Source: Aeoliella mucimassa (GTDB taxonomy: Bacteria > Planctomycetota > Planctomycetia > Pirellulales > Lacipirellulaceae). From it: a DNA stretch of 64,000 nucleotides. This document shows, one piece after another, positions 26,385-35,289 of this stretch. The stretch lies in NCBI RefSeq assembly GCF_007748035.1, contig NZ_CP036278.1, positions 4,588,001 to 4,652,000 of the forward strand, given 5' to 3'. The notes under the pieces were generated by a model. The model saw nothing but the letters and a program-made list of their open reading frames with translations, was not told the DNA's origin and did not search any database. Positions within the stretch are counted from its first letter, which is position 1, and each line of letters starts with the position of its first letter. A program made the position numbers and the translations under genes.

Positions 26385-27569
26385 ATGAAGAAACTGGGCA
26401 ACGAGACCTCCAAACTTACTTTTCGGCAAATAGCGATCCTCATCGAGACGGAGTCGACGTGGGGCCGTAAGGTGATTCGTGGAATCGCTAACTATGTCGA
26501 GAAAGGGATGCCTTGGCATCTGCTGATCGATCCGCGCGACCACGAGCATCGCTCCGCGCTTCCCGACGGTTGGCGCGGCGATGGTGTGATTGCCCGCATC
26601 GCCAATCGCATTCAATGCAGCCAACTGCTGGCCACTGGTCTTCCGATTGTGGACGTCGACGACGTGTTTACCGACGCCCCTGGTGTTGCGCGAGTCAATA
26701 CCGACGAGGTGGCCTTGGCCGCACTTGCCTTGGAACATCTCACTTCGCGTGGGTTCACCGACTTCGCTTACTTTGCTCCTCCGAGTCATCGATATAGCAC
26801 CGCCCGCGGTGATGCGTTTGCCGAAGCGGTGAAAGAAGCTGGCTACGAGTGCCACCACTACCGCCCTGGCTACCGCGCGGGCCGAAAGATTAGCTGGGAC
26901 GAACAACAACGGCGCGTAAATCGCTGGCTCACCTCGCTTCCGCGCCCCGTAGCGGTGTTTGCGGTGGATGCGTATCACGCGCATCAACTTGCGGAGATCT
27001 GCCACTTCTCCGAAATCCGCATCCCCGACGAAATCGCCATTCTGGCAGGCGATACCGACGACCTGCTTTGCGATGTATCGAGCCCTCCCCTCTCCTCGGT
27101 GTCGATGGCGAGCGAGCGGATCGGCTACGAAGCGGCCGAGCTGCTTCATCAGATGCTAGAGGGCGAAGCGAATCCCAAAGAATCGCGTTTGGTACGACCG
27201 CATGGGGTGACAAGCCGCCATTCGACCGATGTGTTGTCGATCGACGACCCCTTAGTGGTGCAGGCGCTTCGTTACATTCAACAACACGCCCATCACGGCA
27301 TCGGGGTGCAGGACATCCTGCGCGAAGTCCCCATTTCGCGTCGCAGCCTTGAAATCCAATTGCGGTCTTACCTCGGTCGTTCGCCGGCTGAAGAGATACG
27401 CCGAGTCCGCTTGGAACGTGGACGCGAACTTCTGGGCAAACGCGAGATGTCGATTACCGAAATCGCACTCGCTTCGGGCTTCTCGGATGCCACACGATTT
27501 GGCATCGCGTTCCGCAAGCAATTTGGTTCGACCCCGCGTAGCTTCCGCAAAACGCTGTTTGCAGAATAA
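26385..27569 (+). CDS. XylR-type transcriptional regulator (LacI-like sensor plus AraC DNA-binding domain)
   Basis: About 394 residues. The N-terminal two thirds is a periplasmic-binding-protein-like sensor of the LacI type: RQIAILIETESTWGRKVIRGI, VNTDEVALAALALEHL, DEIAILAGDTDDLLCD and PLSSVSM. The C-terminal 100 residues form an AraC double helix-turn-helix (VQDILREVPISRRSLEIQL and ITEIALASGFSDATRFGIAF). The same layout as XylR suggests a sugar ligand. Its position inside the muramyl-sugar island, divergent from anmK, suggests it senses a MurNAc- or GlcNAc-type sugar and controls these genes. The ligand and sites are unknown. ATG 26385 is preferred to 26343, GTG 26382 being equally possible. 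Confidence 0.88.
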   Translation: MKKLGNETSKLTFRQIAILIETESTWGRKVIRGIANYVEKGMPWHLLIDPRDHEHRSALPDGWRGDGVIARIANRIQCSQLLATGLPIVDVDDVFTDAPGVARVNTDEVALAALALEHLTSRGFTDFAYFAPPSHRYSTARGDAFAEAVKEAGYECHHYRPGYRAGRKISWDEQQRRVNRWLTSLPRPVAVFAVDAYHAHQLAEICHFSEIRIPDEIAILAGDTDDLLCDVSSPPLSSVSMASERIGYEAAELLHQMLEGEANPKESRLVRPHGVTSRHSTDVLSIDDPLVVQALRYIQQHAHHGIGVQDILREVPISRRSLEIQLRSYLGRSPAEEIRRVRLERGRELLGKREMSITEIALASGFSDATRFGIAFRKQFGSTPRSFRKTLFAE

Positions 27570-27954
27570 CGCGAGCGCTTCCGCCAAGACGCTTCCTTGT
27601 GCATGCCACCGTTGCAGGAACTTCGCGCGATCATTCGGCTGCCGGCTGGCGGGCGAAACCATTTCTTGGATGCCCCATTTTTCGCTGGAAATTGGCCACC
27701 CGTAGTGTTCTAATGGACAGGTAGTGTTGGCTATCGGCTTTCAGCTATTGGCTGTTGGCTGTTGGCTTTTTGGTGAAAAGGAGGTGATTGAGAGATTTAA
27801 AGCTTGCTGTGAACTCGAACGTTTAACGACGCGCAGGCGAATGTTCGGTTGCGTGGGGGTTCGCTGCTGCGCGCGTTGGTAAAGCGGTGGTGGGGCTGCG
27901 TCGCTGGAAGCTCCTGGCCCCACCCTGCAGCCTCCTCCAACGTCCAACGTCCAG

Positions 27955-28200
27955 CCAAAATAGTTTCCCACCCGTGGGAATCTATTTTGGGCACATTTCG
28001 TGGAGGTGTTGATGCAACTCACGACTGGTAAACGACTTGCGATAAGTGCTCAGCGGGAAAATAGATTCCCACTCGATGCGTTTTGGGAAGTGGGAATCTA
28101 TTCGAGCGCGAAAACCACTGGTTTTATAGAGCGGGCGAAGATTCAATTTTCCCATCGGTGGGTAAATTGGGAATCTATTCCTCCGCTGTGGGAATCTATT
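27955..28200. repeat. Cluster of GTGGGAATCTATT repeats forming hairpins
   Basis: The 13-base unit GTGGGAATCTATT occurs at 27974-27986, 28090-28102, 28167-28179 (first base T) and 28188-28200, and inverted at 28060-28072. The first copy is the right arm of a near-perfect palindrome: arms of 17 bp (27955-27971 and 27974-27990) with one mismatch and a two-base loop. The inverted copy at 28060 pairs with the copy at 28090 over 13 bp. This could be a REP/MITE-like element family or a structured RNA region. It is not a CRISPR: spacing is irregular and orientation mixed. Confidence 0.75.
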
Positions 28201-28392
28201 CTGCCAAGGCGAGGAGCTTGGCTGCAGAATTGGACACCGACTGGTGAGCAACTGGCCCCAATGAATACCCATCGCCGACTGGTGATCTGCCGACTGTTGC
28301 GATGCCTAGCCGACGGGGCAACAAAGGCTCTACGGACTACTCGACTGGCTTAGTCGAATGGGGCTACTCGAATGAGGTGATGCGCTGGCCAT

Positions 28393-28430
28393 AAAAAAAC
28401 GCCACTCCGCCGCGATCGGCGGAGTGGCGT
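28393..28430 (-). terminator. Strong minus-strand terminator without an assigned gene
   Basis: A perfect 14-bp stem (28417-28430 with 28399-28412), loop of four, followed on the minus strand by seven T residues (28393-28399, overlapping the stem by one base). No minus-strand gene lies to its right, so it may end a small RNA or antisense transcript starting within about 28440-28640. Confidence 0.7.
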
Positions 28431-28635
28431 GCTGCCCAAACGGAGATGGATTACTCCTCTCCGATTTCCAATCTTAGTCACTCCGCTAGAACTAACAAAC
28501 GCTTACGCGCAATAGTCTCTCGATTTCACGCAGAGATACCAATTCGGGCGTGCAAGCATAAAGGGGTAGTCGCTATGCTTGAAACACGGCCATTTTGCCG
28601 ACTGATTCGCATCCCCCCAATGAATAGCCCCTGCC

Positions 28636-30144
28636 GTGAAATCACGCCTTGCCATCCTGCTGCTGGTCCTCTGCTCAATTCCTGGCCTGTGCCTGGCGGG
28701 TTCGCCGCCGCCGGTCGCCCGCGAGTTTCGGGCAGCCTGGATCGCGACCGTGGCCAACATCGACTGGCCCAGCAAACCTGGCTTGTCGCCCGAGACTCAA
28801 CGCAAGGAACTCATCGAACTGCTCGACCTCGCCCGCGATCTGAAGATGAACGCGGTAGTGTTCCAGGTACGCCCAGCCTGCGACGCCTTGTACGAGTCGC
28901 AACTCGAACCGTGGTCGGAATTCCTGACCGGCACCGCAGGCACCGCCCCCGAGGATGGATACGATCCGCTGGAGTTTGCAGTAACCGAAGCCCACGCGCG
29001 GGGACTCGAACTGCACGCCTGGTTCAACCCGTTCCGAGCTTCGCATCCCTCCGGCTCCAGCAAACTCGCGGCCGACCATATCAGCAAAACACAACCTGAC
29101 ATCGTCAAACAGTACGGCAAGTACCTGTGGCTCGATCCAGGCGAACCAGCGGCGATCGATCATAGCTGCAAAGTGGTGCTCGACGTGGTTCAGCGATACG
29201 ACATCGATGCCGTGCACTTCGACGACTACTTTTATCCTTACCCCATTACCGATGACGAAGGCAAAGAGATCTCATTCCCCGACGAAGAGAGTTGGGCGAA
29301 GTATCAAACGAGCACTCCCGCACGCAAACAACTCACCCGCGACGACTGGCGTCGGCAAAATGTGAATCACTTGCTGGAGCGACTCGCGAAAGAAATCAAA
29401 GCGGCCAAACCATGGGTTCGATTCGGCATTAGCCCCTTCGGCATCTATCGCCCAGGGCAGCCAGAATCGATTCGAGGTTTCGACGCTTACGACAAGCTGT
29501 ACGCGGATTCGCAGAAGTGGCTCGTCGACGGCACGGTCGACTACATGAGTCCTCAACTTTACTGGCCAATCGAGCAGAAGGCTCAGAGCTTCCCCGTACT
29601 GCTCGAGTGGTGGCAGCAACAGAATCCCCACGAGCGACACATCTGGCCCGGCTTGTTCACGTCCAAAGTGCTCGCCAACGGAGAGGGCTGGCCGACGAGT
29701 GAAATCGAGCAGCAAATCGAACTCGTCCGCAAGCAAAGCACCGCTGCGGGTCACATCCATTTCAGCATCAAAGCGATCAAGGAGAATCGCAGCGGATTGA
29801 AAGATCTTCTCGCGAGCCAAGTTTACACCGAACCATGCATTCCGCCCGCAACCACTTGGTGCGATGCACCCGACTCCGCAGTGAACAAGCCGCACGTAGT
29901 CGTCAAAAACCAAACGGAGGGTACGAGCCTGACCATGAGCGTCGACCAGGGGAATGTTCCTTGGCTATGGCTCGTGCAGGTCGAGACCGATGGCACATGG
30001 ATCACGAAAGTCGTTCCCGGCTCCGCAGCAACTTGTGTGCTGGAACAGGAATTAACTTCCGCGAATTCAATCGTCGTCTCCCCAGTCGACCGGCTCAATC
30101 GCATTGGCAAGCCCGTTCCCAAATCCGCCATCGAATACCGATAG
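28636..30144 (+). CDS. Exported GHL10-family glycosyl hydrolase
   Basis: 502 residues from a GTG start, with a signal peptide (1-21, ending LCLAG). The GHL10/DUF187 barrel runs from about 28 to 390: FRAAWIATVANIDWP, VVFQVRPACDALY, LELHAWFNPFRA, DAVHFDDYFYPYP and DYMSPQLYW. The last 100 residues look like a beta-sandwich accessory domain. E. coli DigH, a GHL10 enzyme, hydrolyses peptide-free (denuded) peptidoglycan strands. Because the leftward unit makes an amidase that would produce such strands, a matching role is likely but inferred. It opens the rightward operon, and the next gene starts seven bases after its stop. Compare the dockerin-bearing relative at 2496. Confidence 0.88.
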   Translation: MKSRLAILLLVLCSIPGLCLAGSPPPVAREFRAAWIATVANIDWPSKPGLSPETQRKELIELLDLARDLKMNAVVFQVRPACDALYESQLEPWSEFLTGTAGTAPEDGYDPLEFAVTEAHARGLELHAWFNPFRASHPSGSSKLAADHISKTQPDIVKQYGKYLWLDPGEPAAIDHSCKVVLDVVQRYDIDAVHFDDYFYPYPITDDEGKEISFPDEESWAKYQTSTPARKQLTRDDWRRQNVNHLLERLAKEIKAAKPWVRFGISPFGIYRPGQPESIRGFDAYDKLYADSQKWLVDGTVDYMSPQLYWPIEQKAQSFPVLLEWWQQQNPHERHIWPGLFTSKVLANGEGWPTSEIEQQIELVRKQSTAAGHIHFSIKAIKENRSGLKDLLASQVYTEPCIPPATTWCDAPDSAVNKPHVVVKNQTEGTSLTMSVDQGNVPWLWLVQVETDGTWITKVVPGSAATCVLEQELTSANSIVVSPVDRLNRIGKPVPKSAIEYR

Positions 30145-30151
30145 AAAACTC

Positions 30152-31537
30152 GTGACTGACAGTAATCCCACCGACGGTTCACAAGCTTCCGTTAACCAAG
30201 AAGCCAGCAACCCGTACGAATCTTCCGCGGTGTCCGCTACTTCGCCAGAACCGAACAGCACTCCGGTTGCAGAGAGTTCTGCTGGTGCGTGGTCATGGGT
30301 ACCTAGCTTGTACTTTGCCGAAGCGGTTCCCTTCGAATTGGTGATGACCGTCTCCCTGGTGTTTTACAAAGGGATGGAGGTCTCCAACACAGCGATCGCA
30401 GCTTACACGAGCCTGCTCTACTTGCCGTGGATGATTAAGCCGATCTGGAGTCCTTTGGTCGATGTGCTGTGGACCAAGCGAAGCTGGATTGTTGCCATGC
30501 AACTTACCATCACGCTTGGCATGGCCGGCATCGCCATGTGCTGCGGTAGTACGTCGTTCTTCATGCTGACGCTCGCTTGTTTCTGGGTCCTGGCCTTTGC
30601 TTCGGCGACGCACGATATTGCTGCTGATGGATTCTACATGATCGGCATGAGCGCCCATCAGCAGGCGATCTTCGTCGGCATTCGTAGCACGTTCTACCGA
30701 TTGGGCATCATTGCCAGTCGCGGATTGCTGGTGATGCTGGCTGGCAAGCTGATCGAAACCTCGATGCCGACGAGCGACGCCTGGTCGCGGACGTTCTATC
30801 TAGCCGCTGGAGCGTTCCTGATAGTCGCCGCCTACCATGCGATCATGCTCCCGCGACGCGAAAAAGCATCGTCCGACGAGTCGGCAGAGCCGATCCTCCA
30901 TCAACTGGTACACACCATCGATACGTTCGTCAGTAAACCTGGCGTCTTGATTGGCATTTGCTACATCTTGCTCTACCGTTTTGCGGAAGCACAACTTGCC
31001 AAAGTGGCTCCCCTGTTCATGCTCGATGATAGGGCATCGGGGGGGCTGGGGCTCACGGAAACCGATACCGGATTCATCTATGGCACTGCAGGCGTATTGA
31101 TGCTGGTAATCGGTGGCATCCTCGGAGGTCTCGTGGTTGCCAAGCAAGGTCTCGGCAAGTGGCTCTTACTGATGGCCGTGGCGATCAATCTGCCGAACCT
31201 TGTCTACATCGCTCTGGCTTATTGGCTACCCACCAACATCTGGGTGGTAACCGGCGCGGTCGCCATCGAGCAATTTGGCTACGGCTTTGGCTTCGCCGGA
31301 TACATGCTTTACATGCTCTATCTGGCGAAAGGGGCTCACCAAACCTCTCACTTCGCGCTGTGCACCGGCATCATGGCAACCGGCATGATGCTGCCCGGCA
31401 TGATCTCTGGCGCGATCCAAGAGTGGATTGGCTACCAGTGGTTCTTCGTGTGGGTCATGGTGGCCACGGTGCCGAGTTTCCTGGTGACCATGTTGGTTCC
31501 CATCGATCCGAACTTCGGCAAAGCCAGTGCAGAGTAG
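30152..31537 (+). CDS. ampG: AmpG-like MFS transporter, candidate muropeptide permease
   Basis: About 461 residues with 12 predicted membrane helices after a 45-residue polar N-terminus. AmpG-type signatures are YFAEAVPFELVMTVSLVFYK, YLPWMIKPIWSPLVD and ATHDIAADGFYM. In enterics AmpG brings GlcNAc-anhydroMurNAc peptides into the cytosol. The position between GHL10 and NagZ-like genes fits that role. I choose GTG 30152, seven bases after the preceding stop, over the ATG at 30104, which would overlap the GHL10 gene by 41 bases. Related MFS carriers of unknown substrate are the alternative. Confidence 0.8.
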   Translation: MTDSNPTDGSQASVNQEASNPYESSAVSATSPEPNSTPVAESSAGAWSWVPSLYFAEAVPFELVMTVSLVFYKGMEVSNTAIAAYTSLLYLPWMIKPIWSPLVDVLWTKRSWIVAMQLTITLGMAGIAMCCGSTSFFMLTLACFWVLAFASATHDIAADGFYMIGMSAHQQAIFVGIRSTFYRLGIIASRGLLVMLAGKLIETSMPTSDAWSRTFYLAAGAFLIVAAYHAIMLPRREKASSDESAEPILHQLVHTIDTFVSKPGVLIGICYILLYRFAEAQLAKVAPLFMLDDRASGGLGLTETDTGFIYGTAGVLMLVIGGILGGLVVAKQGLGKWLLLMAVAINLPNLVYIALAYWLPTNIWVVTGAVAIEQFGYGFGFAGYMLYMLYLAKGAHQTSHFALCTGIMATGMMLPGMISGAIQEWIGYQWFFVWVMVATVPSFLVTMLVPIDPNFGKASAE

Positions 31538-31550
31538 AGGTTGTCCCCCA

Positions 31551-32459
31551 ATGCGAACGATACAACCACTTCGCAAGGAGGATGCTCCCGCGCTGCTGAG
31601 CTTGTGGAACTCGGTAGCCGAATACGACCGGCTTACCCTGCCGTTGCTGAATGAAAAGATCTGGGGCGACGTCGATTTCGACGCCCAACTCTCCCTCGCC
31701 ATGTTCGAGGGGGAGCAACTCGCTGGCTTTGCCACTGCTGTTTGCCGACAGACCCCTCAGCAAACCACTGGCATCATTAAATTGCTCGCAGTCGATGCCG
31801 ACTTCCAACGCGATGGTGTTGCCAGCGAGCTTTGCCAGGCACTGGAAGAACGCTGCCAAGCGCAAGGTGCCATCGAAATGCGGGTCGGGGAGTCGGCTCC
31901 TAACTACCTGACTCCGGGAGTCGACACACGCTACAAGGCTGCTGCGGAGCTGTTCCATGCTCGACAATACGTCGTAAAAGGTCAGGCCTGCAACATGCAG
32001 GTCGATCTTGCGGAGTGGTCGCACCGCAACCTGCCGAGCCAAGTCCAAGTAAACAATACCGACAGCATTACCTATGCGAGGGCGACTCCCGCCGATGAGC
32101 CGGCCATTCGTGACTTCCTCGAACAACATTGGCCAAGCTGGTGGGGGGAGGTTTCCGTCGCGCTGAGCAACACTCCCTCGACCCTGCACCTTGCGATGGA
32201 TGGAGATCGCGTGATCGGGTTTGCTGCCCACAATGCGAATAACCGCGGAACCGGTTGGTTTGGTCCAATGGGCACCTGCCCACAGTACCGAGGTCGTGGC
32301 ATCGGTGCTAAGTTACTCGCTATCTGCCTGGACGACATGTACCAGGCGGGTTATCCGACGGCGACGATTCCGTGGGTTGGCCCTGTGGAGTTTTATCGCC
32401 AGCAATGCGGAGCGGTGGTCTCCCGCGAATTTGTTCGTTTTTCCAAAACACTCGTTTGA
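31551..32459 (+). CDS. Protein with two GNAT acetyltransferase domains
   Basis: About 302 residues. The first GNAT-like half (about 1-150) has IIKLLAVDADFQRDGVASEL. The second (about 165-300) has GWFGPMGTCPQYRGRGIGAKLL, the acetyl-CoA pyrophosphate-binding QxxGxG/A pattern as YRGRGIG. The acceptor is unknown. In this operon it could acetylate amino sugars (for instance de-N-acetylated muropeptides) or amino acids such as D-Glu or mDap. It starts 13 bases after ampG and ends eight bases before the GH3 gene, so co-transcription is very likely. ATG 31551 is preferred over 31527, which overlaps ampG. Confidence 0.8.
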   Translation: MRTIQPLRKEDAPALLSLWNSVAEYDRLTLPLLNEKIWGDVDFDAQLSLAMFEGEQLAGFATAVCRQTPQQTTGIIKLLAVDADFQRDGVASELCQALEERCQAQGAIEMRVGESAPNYLTPGVDTRYKAAAELFHARQYVVKGQACNMQVDLAEWSHRNLPSQVQVNNTDSITYARATPADEPAIRDFLEQHWPSWWGEVSVALSNTPSTLHLAMDGDRVIGFAAHNANNRGTGWFGPMGTCPQYRGRGIGAKLLAICLDDMYQAGYPTATIPWVGPVEFYRQQCGAVVSREFVRFSKTLV

Positions 32460-32467
32460 AATTGAAG

Positions 32468-34045
32468 ATGCCTAACAAGTCGATTGAAATGCCAACCTCG
32501 CTCGAAGAGAAAATCGGGCAATTAATCAATGTTCGCATCGGGTCGAACCTACCACCGGTTCGTACAGTGGATGCGGACGCCGAGCGCATTGCTCAGCTCA
32601 TCAAGAGCTGCCCCATCGGCGGCCTGACACTCTTCAACGGAGTCTGGCCGACGACCCGCGACGTGCTTGAGCATCTCCAATCGCTCGCGACAACACCGCT
32701 GCTTGTGGGTTCCGACATCGAGCGCGGATGCGGACAACAAGTGCATGGCGTGAGCGTGCTCCCGCACGCAGGCGCGTTTGGAGCTGCAAGTAGCGTGGCG
32801 GAGGAGACCAATCCTTCGCTAGCTTACGAATTCGGTAAGGCGACGGCCATCGAAGCTCGACTGGCTGGTATTCAAATCGCCTTTGGTCCGGTAGCCGACA
32901 CAAACACGAATCCCCGAAACCCGATTATCGCCACGCGGGCTTTTGGAACGGATCCTGGGCGAGTCTCGCGTCTAGTTGCCGACTATGTGCGAGGTTGCGA
33001 GTCGCAACAGGTCGCTACGAGCGCTAAGCACTTCCCTGGCCATGGCGATACCGAACAAGACTCGCATGATTCGCTGCCACAGTTAGGCCGCGATCAGGCG
33101 TCGATTCGCTCGACGGAGTTGCCCCCCTTCGTGGCGGCGATTGATGCAGGTTGTTCGATCGTGATGACCGCTCATGTCGCGTATCCCGCGTTTGATCCGA
33201 GTGGTCTGCCGGCCACGCTTTCCGCGCCGATCCTCAAAGGGCTCTTGCGCGAGTCGCTTGGCTTCGAAGGAATCATCTGTAGCGATAGCCTGCTAATGTC
33301 CGGAGTCCGCGATCGCTTCGATCACGAAGGCGAACTCTGTCTGGCCGCGCTGAACGCAGGCATCGATTGGCTGCTAGATGTTGCGGACCCCATCGGCGTG
33401 ATCGACTACTTAGTGAAATGCGTTCGCGACGGGCTACTCGATGAATCGACCGTCGACGAGTCGGCTTCCCGAATCATCGCACTCAAGCAACGTGTTTGCC
33501 AGCCGCTTCCCCCGCAAAGCGATTTCGAAATCCAACGAGAATCGATCCTTCAACTTGGCCAACGAGTGGCGACTCAAGCGATCGATTCCTTTCAGTCGAG
33601 TCCTACTGTTACACTAGACCGCACGAAACCAACCACCTGCTTGCTGGCCAAACCATTTGTCACCTCGATCGATCCACCGGAACAGCCGTTGGGCAAAATC
33701 GTCCGGCAACAGTTCGATCAAGCGGAGTACTTCGAGCTAACGCCCGAAGTCGATAGTTCGACCATCGAAGCCGCCCGGCAATCGGCCACTTCGAGCGAGC
33801 AGGTGATACTGGCGATGATCGTCAAACCGGCCGCCTGGCATAAATTTGGCCTGCTCGACGATCAACTGGCTCTGTTCCAAGAACTCGCGAAACTGCCGAA
33901 CACCGTAGTCGTGTCGCTCGGCGTCCCCGGTATCCTCGATAAGTTTTCCGAATCCGCCCCGCGGTTTTGTGCGTTCAGCGACGTGCCGGTTTCGCAAGCG
34001 GCCATCATCCAGCGGCTGCTAGGCATATCATGCCGCCCCGCGTGA
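32468..34045 (+). CDS. nagZ: GH3 beta-N-acetylhexosaminidase, NagZ-like
   Basis: 525 residues, no signal peptide, so cytosolic. The GH3 barrel (about 10-355) has LLVGSDIERGCGQQV, AFGPVADTNTNP and AKHFPGHGDTEQDSHDSLP with the NagZ-specific Asp198/His200 dyad, and GIICSDSLLMSGV with the likely nucleophile Asp273. NagZ removes GlcNAc from GlcNAc-(anhydro)MurNAc peptides. The extra C-terminal 170 residues, absent from short Gram-negative NagZ, resemble the second domain of Bacillus NagZ (YbbD). The ATG at 32468 lies eight bases after the GNAT stop; the 32-residue extension to 32372 would overlap that gene. Confidence 0.9.
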   Translation: MPNKSIEMPTSLEEKIGQLINVRIGSNLPPVRTVDADAERIAQLIKSCPIGGLTLFNGVWPTTRDVLEHLQSLATTPLLVGSDIERGCGQQVHGVSVLPHAGAFGAASSVAEETNPSLAYEFGKATAIEARLAGIQIAFGPVADTNTNPRNPIIATRAFGTDPGRVSRLVADYVRGCESQQVATSAKHFPGHGDTEQDSHDSLPQLGRDQASIRSTELPPFVAAIDAGCSIVMTAHVAYPAFDPSGLPATLSAPILKGLLRESLGFEGIICSDSLLMSGVRDRFDHEGELCLAALNAGIDWLLDVADPIGVIDYLVKCVRDGLLDESTVDESASRIIALKQRVCQPLPPQSDFEIQRESILQLGQRVATQAIDSFQSSPTVTLDRTKPTTCLLAKPFVTSIDPPEQPLGKIVRQQFDQAEYFELTPEVDSSTIEAARQSATSSEQVILAMIVKPAAWHKFGLLDDQLALFQELAKLPNTVVVSLGVPGILDKFSESAPRFCAFSDVPVSQAAIIQRLLGISCRPA

Positions 34046-34198
34046 CAACCGAACTTGCAGTCGCTACCCTGATGATTGCGCGATAAGGATAAAATGTTGC
34101 GCAGCTTTCGCTTCAACTCGCCCGCATCGGCCTTTACCATCAACTTGCTAGGCGCTCGGTACGGGCTCAGTCCCCCACAATAAGAAGAAGTGTAATCC

Positions 34199-35260
34199 AT
34201 GGAAGCTCGGCGAATCGTCATCCTGACCGAAGGCCATTCGAATCCCATCACGGCCAAGACGGCAGTTAGCGTGTTGCGTTACCGCCCCGAGGAGGTTGTC
34301 GCCCTGCTCGACTCGACCCAAGCGGGAAAGACGTCTGGCGAAGTGCTGGGCTTTGGTGGCGACACCCCCATCGTTGCGAGTCTAGACGACGCGGATGCCC
34401 CTAACACACTGCTCATCGGAATTGCTCCGATGGGTGGTAAGCTGCCGGCCGCATGGCGCGATATCATCCTCGACGCTCTTGGTCGCGGCATGTCGGTCGT
34501 CTCTGGCTTGCACGACTTCCTTTCCAACGATCAGGGATTAGTCGATCGCGCTGCCGAGAGTGGTGGCACGATCTTCGACGTGCGTAAGAACAACGAGCGC
34601 GATGTTTCGCATCGTCAAGGCTTGCGCGAAGACTGCCTGCGCATCCACACGGTGGGACACGACTGCTCCATCGGCAAGATGGTCGCCTCGATTGAAGTCG
34701 CCCGCGAACTGGAGCGGATGGGGCACGACGCCAAGTTTGTCGCGACTGGCCAGACTGGCATCATGATCGAAGGCGACGGCTGCCCGGTCGACTGCGTGGT
34801 CAGCGACTTCTTGAACGGAGCGGTAGAGAAACTCATTCTCGCGAATCAACATCACGACATCTTGTTGTTCGAGGGACAGGGTTCGTTGGCGCATCCTCGC
34901 TACTCGGCTGTTACCGCGGGCCTGCTGCATGGGTGCTTGCCACACGGTTTGATCATGGTCTACGAAGCAGGTCGCGAAACGATTAATGGCATGCCGCATG
35001 TGCCGCTTACTCCGCTACCGAAGTTGGTCGAGGTGTACGAAACATTGGCTTCGATTCATATGCCCACCAAATTGATCGGCGTTGCCGTGAACAGTCGCTT
35101 GCTAAGTCCCGAAGAGGCCGACGCAGAATGCCAGCGCGTCAGTGGTGAACTCGGCGTGGTCGCCTGCGATGTGTTCCGCCACGGCGCGGCGCCGCTCGCC
35201 AACGCGGTGCTCGAATTGCAGAAAGAGCTGATTGGCAGCTCGGTCGCATCTTCCAACTAA
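34199..35260 (+). CDS. dgcN: DUF1611 protein, DgcN-like D-glutamate N-acetyltransferase
   Basis: 353 residues. The N-terminal Rossmann-like part (IVILTEGHSNPITAKTA, then LLIGIAPMGGKLP) and a P-loop at 153-161 (GHDCSIGKM) followed by FVATGQTGIMI and ILLFEGQGSLAHPRYS define DUF1611. Members called DgcN acylate D-Glu, after which a DgcA epimerase inverts it, in a D-Glu catabolic route described in marine bacteria and haloarchaea. The next gene is an epimerase of the right family, and the operon would produce D-Glu from wall peptides, so the assignment is attractive. It is still family- and context-based. The 153-bp gap before it is the largest in the run and may hold an internal promoter. Confidence 0.75.
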   Translation: MEARRIVILTEGHSNPITAKTAVSVLRYRPEEVVALLDSTQAGKTSGEVLGFGGDTPIVASLDDADAPNTLLIGIAPMGGKLPAAWRDIILDALGRGMSVVSGLHDFLSNDQGLVDRAAESGGTIFDVRKNNERDVSHRQGLREDCLRIHTVGHDCSIGKMVASIEVARELERMGHDAKFVATGQTGIMIEGDGCPVDCVVSDFLNGAVEKLILANQHHDILLFEGQGSLAHPRYSAVTAGLLHGCLPHGLIMVYEAGRETINGMPHVPLTPLPKLVEVYETLASIHMPTKLIGVAVNSRLLSPEEADAECQRVSGELGVVACDVFRHGAAPLANAVLELQKELIGSSVASSN

Positions 35261-35289
35261 ACAGGCCTTAGCTACGAAAGCGCACACTC

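Larger units (their letters stand above)
27570..28635. other. 1.07-kb non-coding spacer with repeats
   Basis: No supported gene. The spacer lies between the regulator and the 13-gene rightward run. It contains near-repeats of TTGGCTGTTGGCT (27725-27770), CAACGTC repeats (about 27938-27950) and the GTGGGAATCTATT hairpin cluster at 27955-28200. It also holds an orphan minus-strand terminator at 28393 and presumably the promoter of the GHL10 gene at 28636. Short frames on both strands cross the repeats and lack domain features. Confidence 0.6.

Noticed and set aside
27741-28031. Frames of 60-96 residues on both strands in the long spacer
   Set aside because: They cross the intergenic repeats, their translations mirror the repeats, and no domain is seen.
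27974-28200. Possible CRISPR array
   Set aside because: The 13-base repeats are too short, unevenly spaced (about 21 to 80 bases) and in both orientations, and no cas genes are present.
28446-29099. 217-residue plus-strand frame overlapping the GHL10 gene
   Set aside because: It is out of frame with a well supported exported enzyme whose signal peptide and barrel motifs start at 28636.
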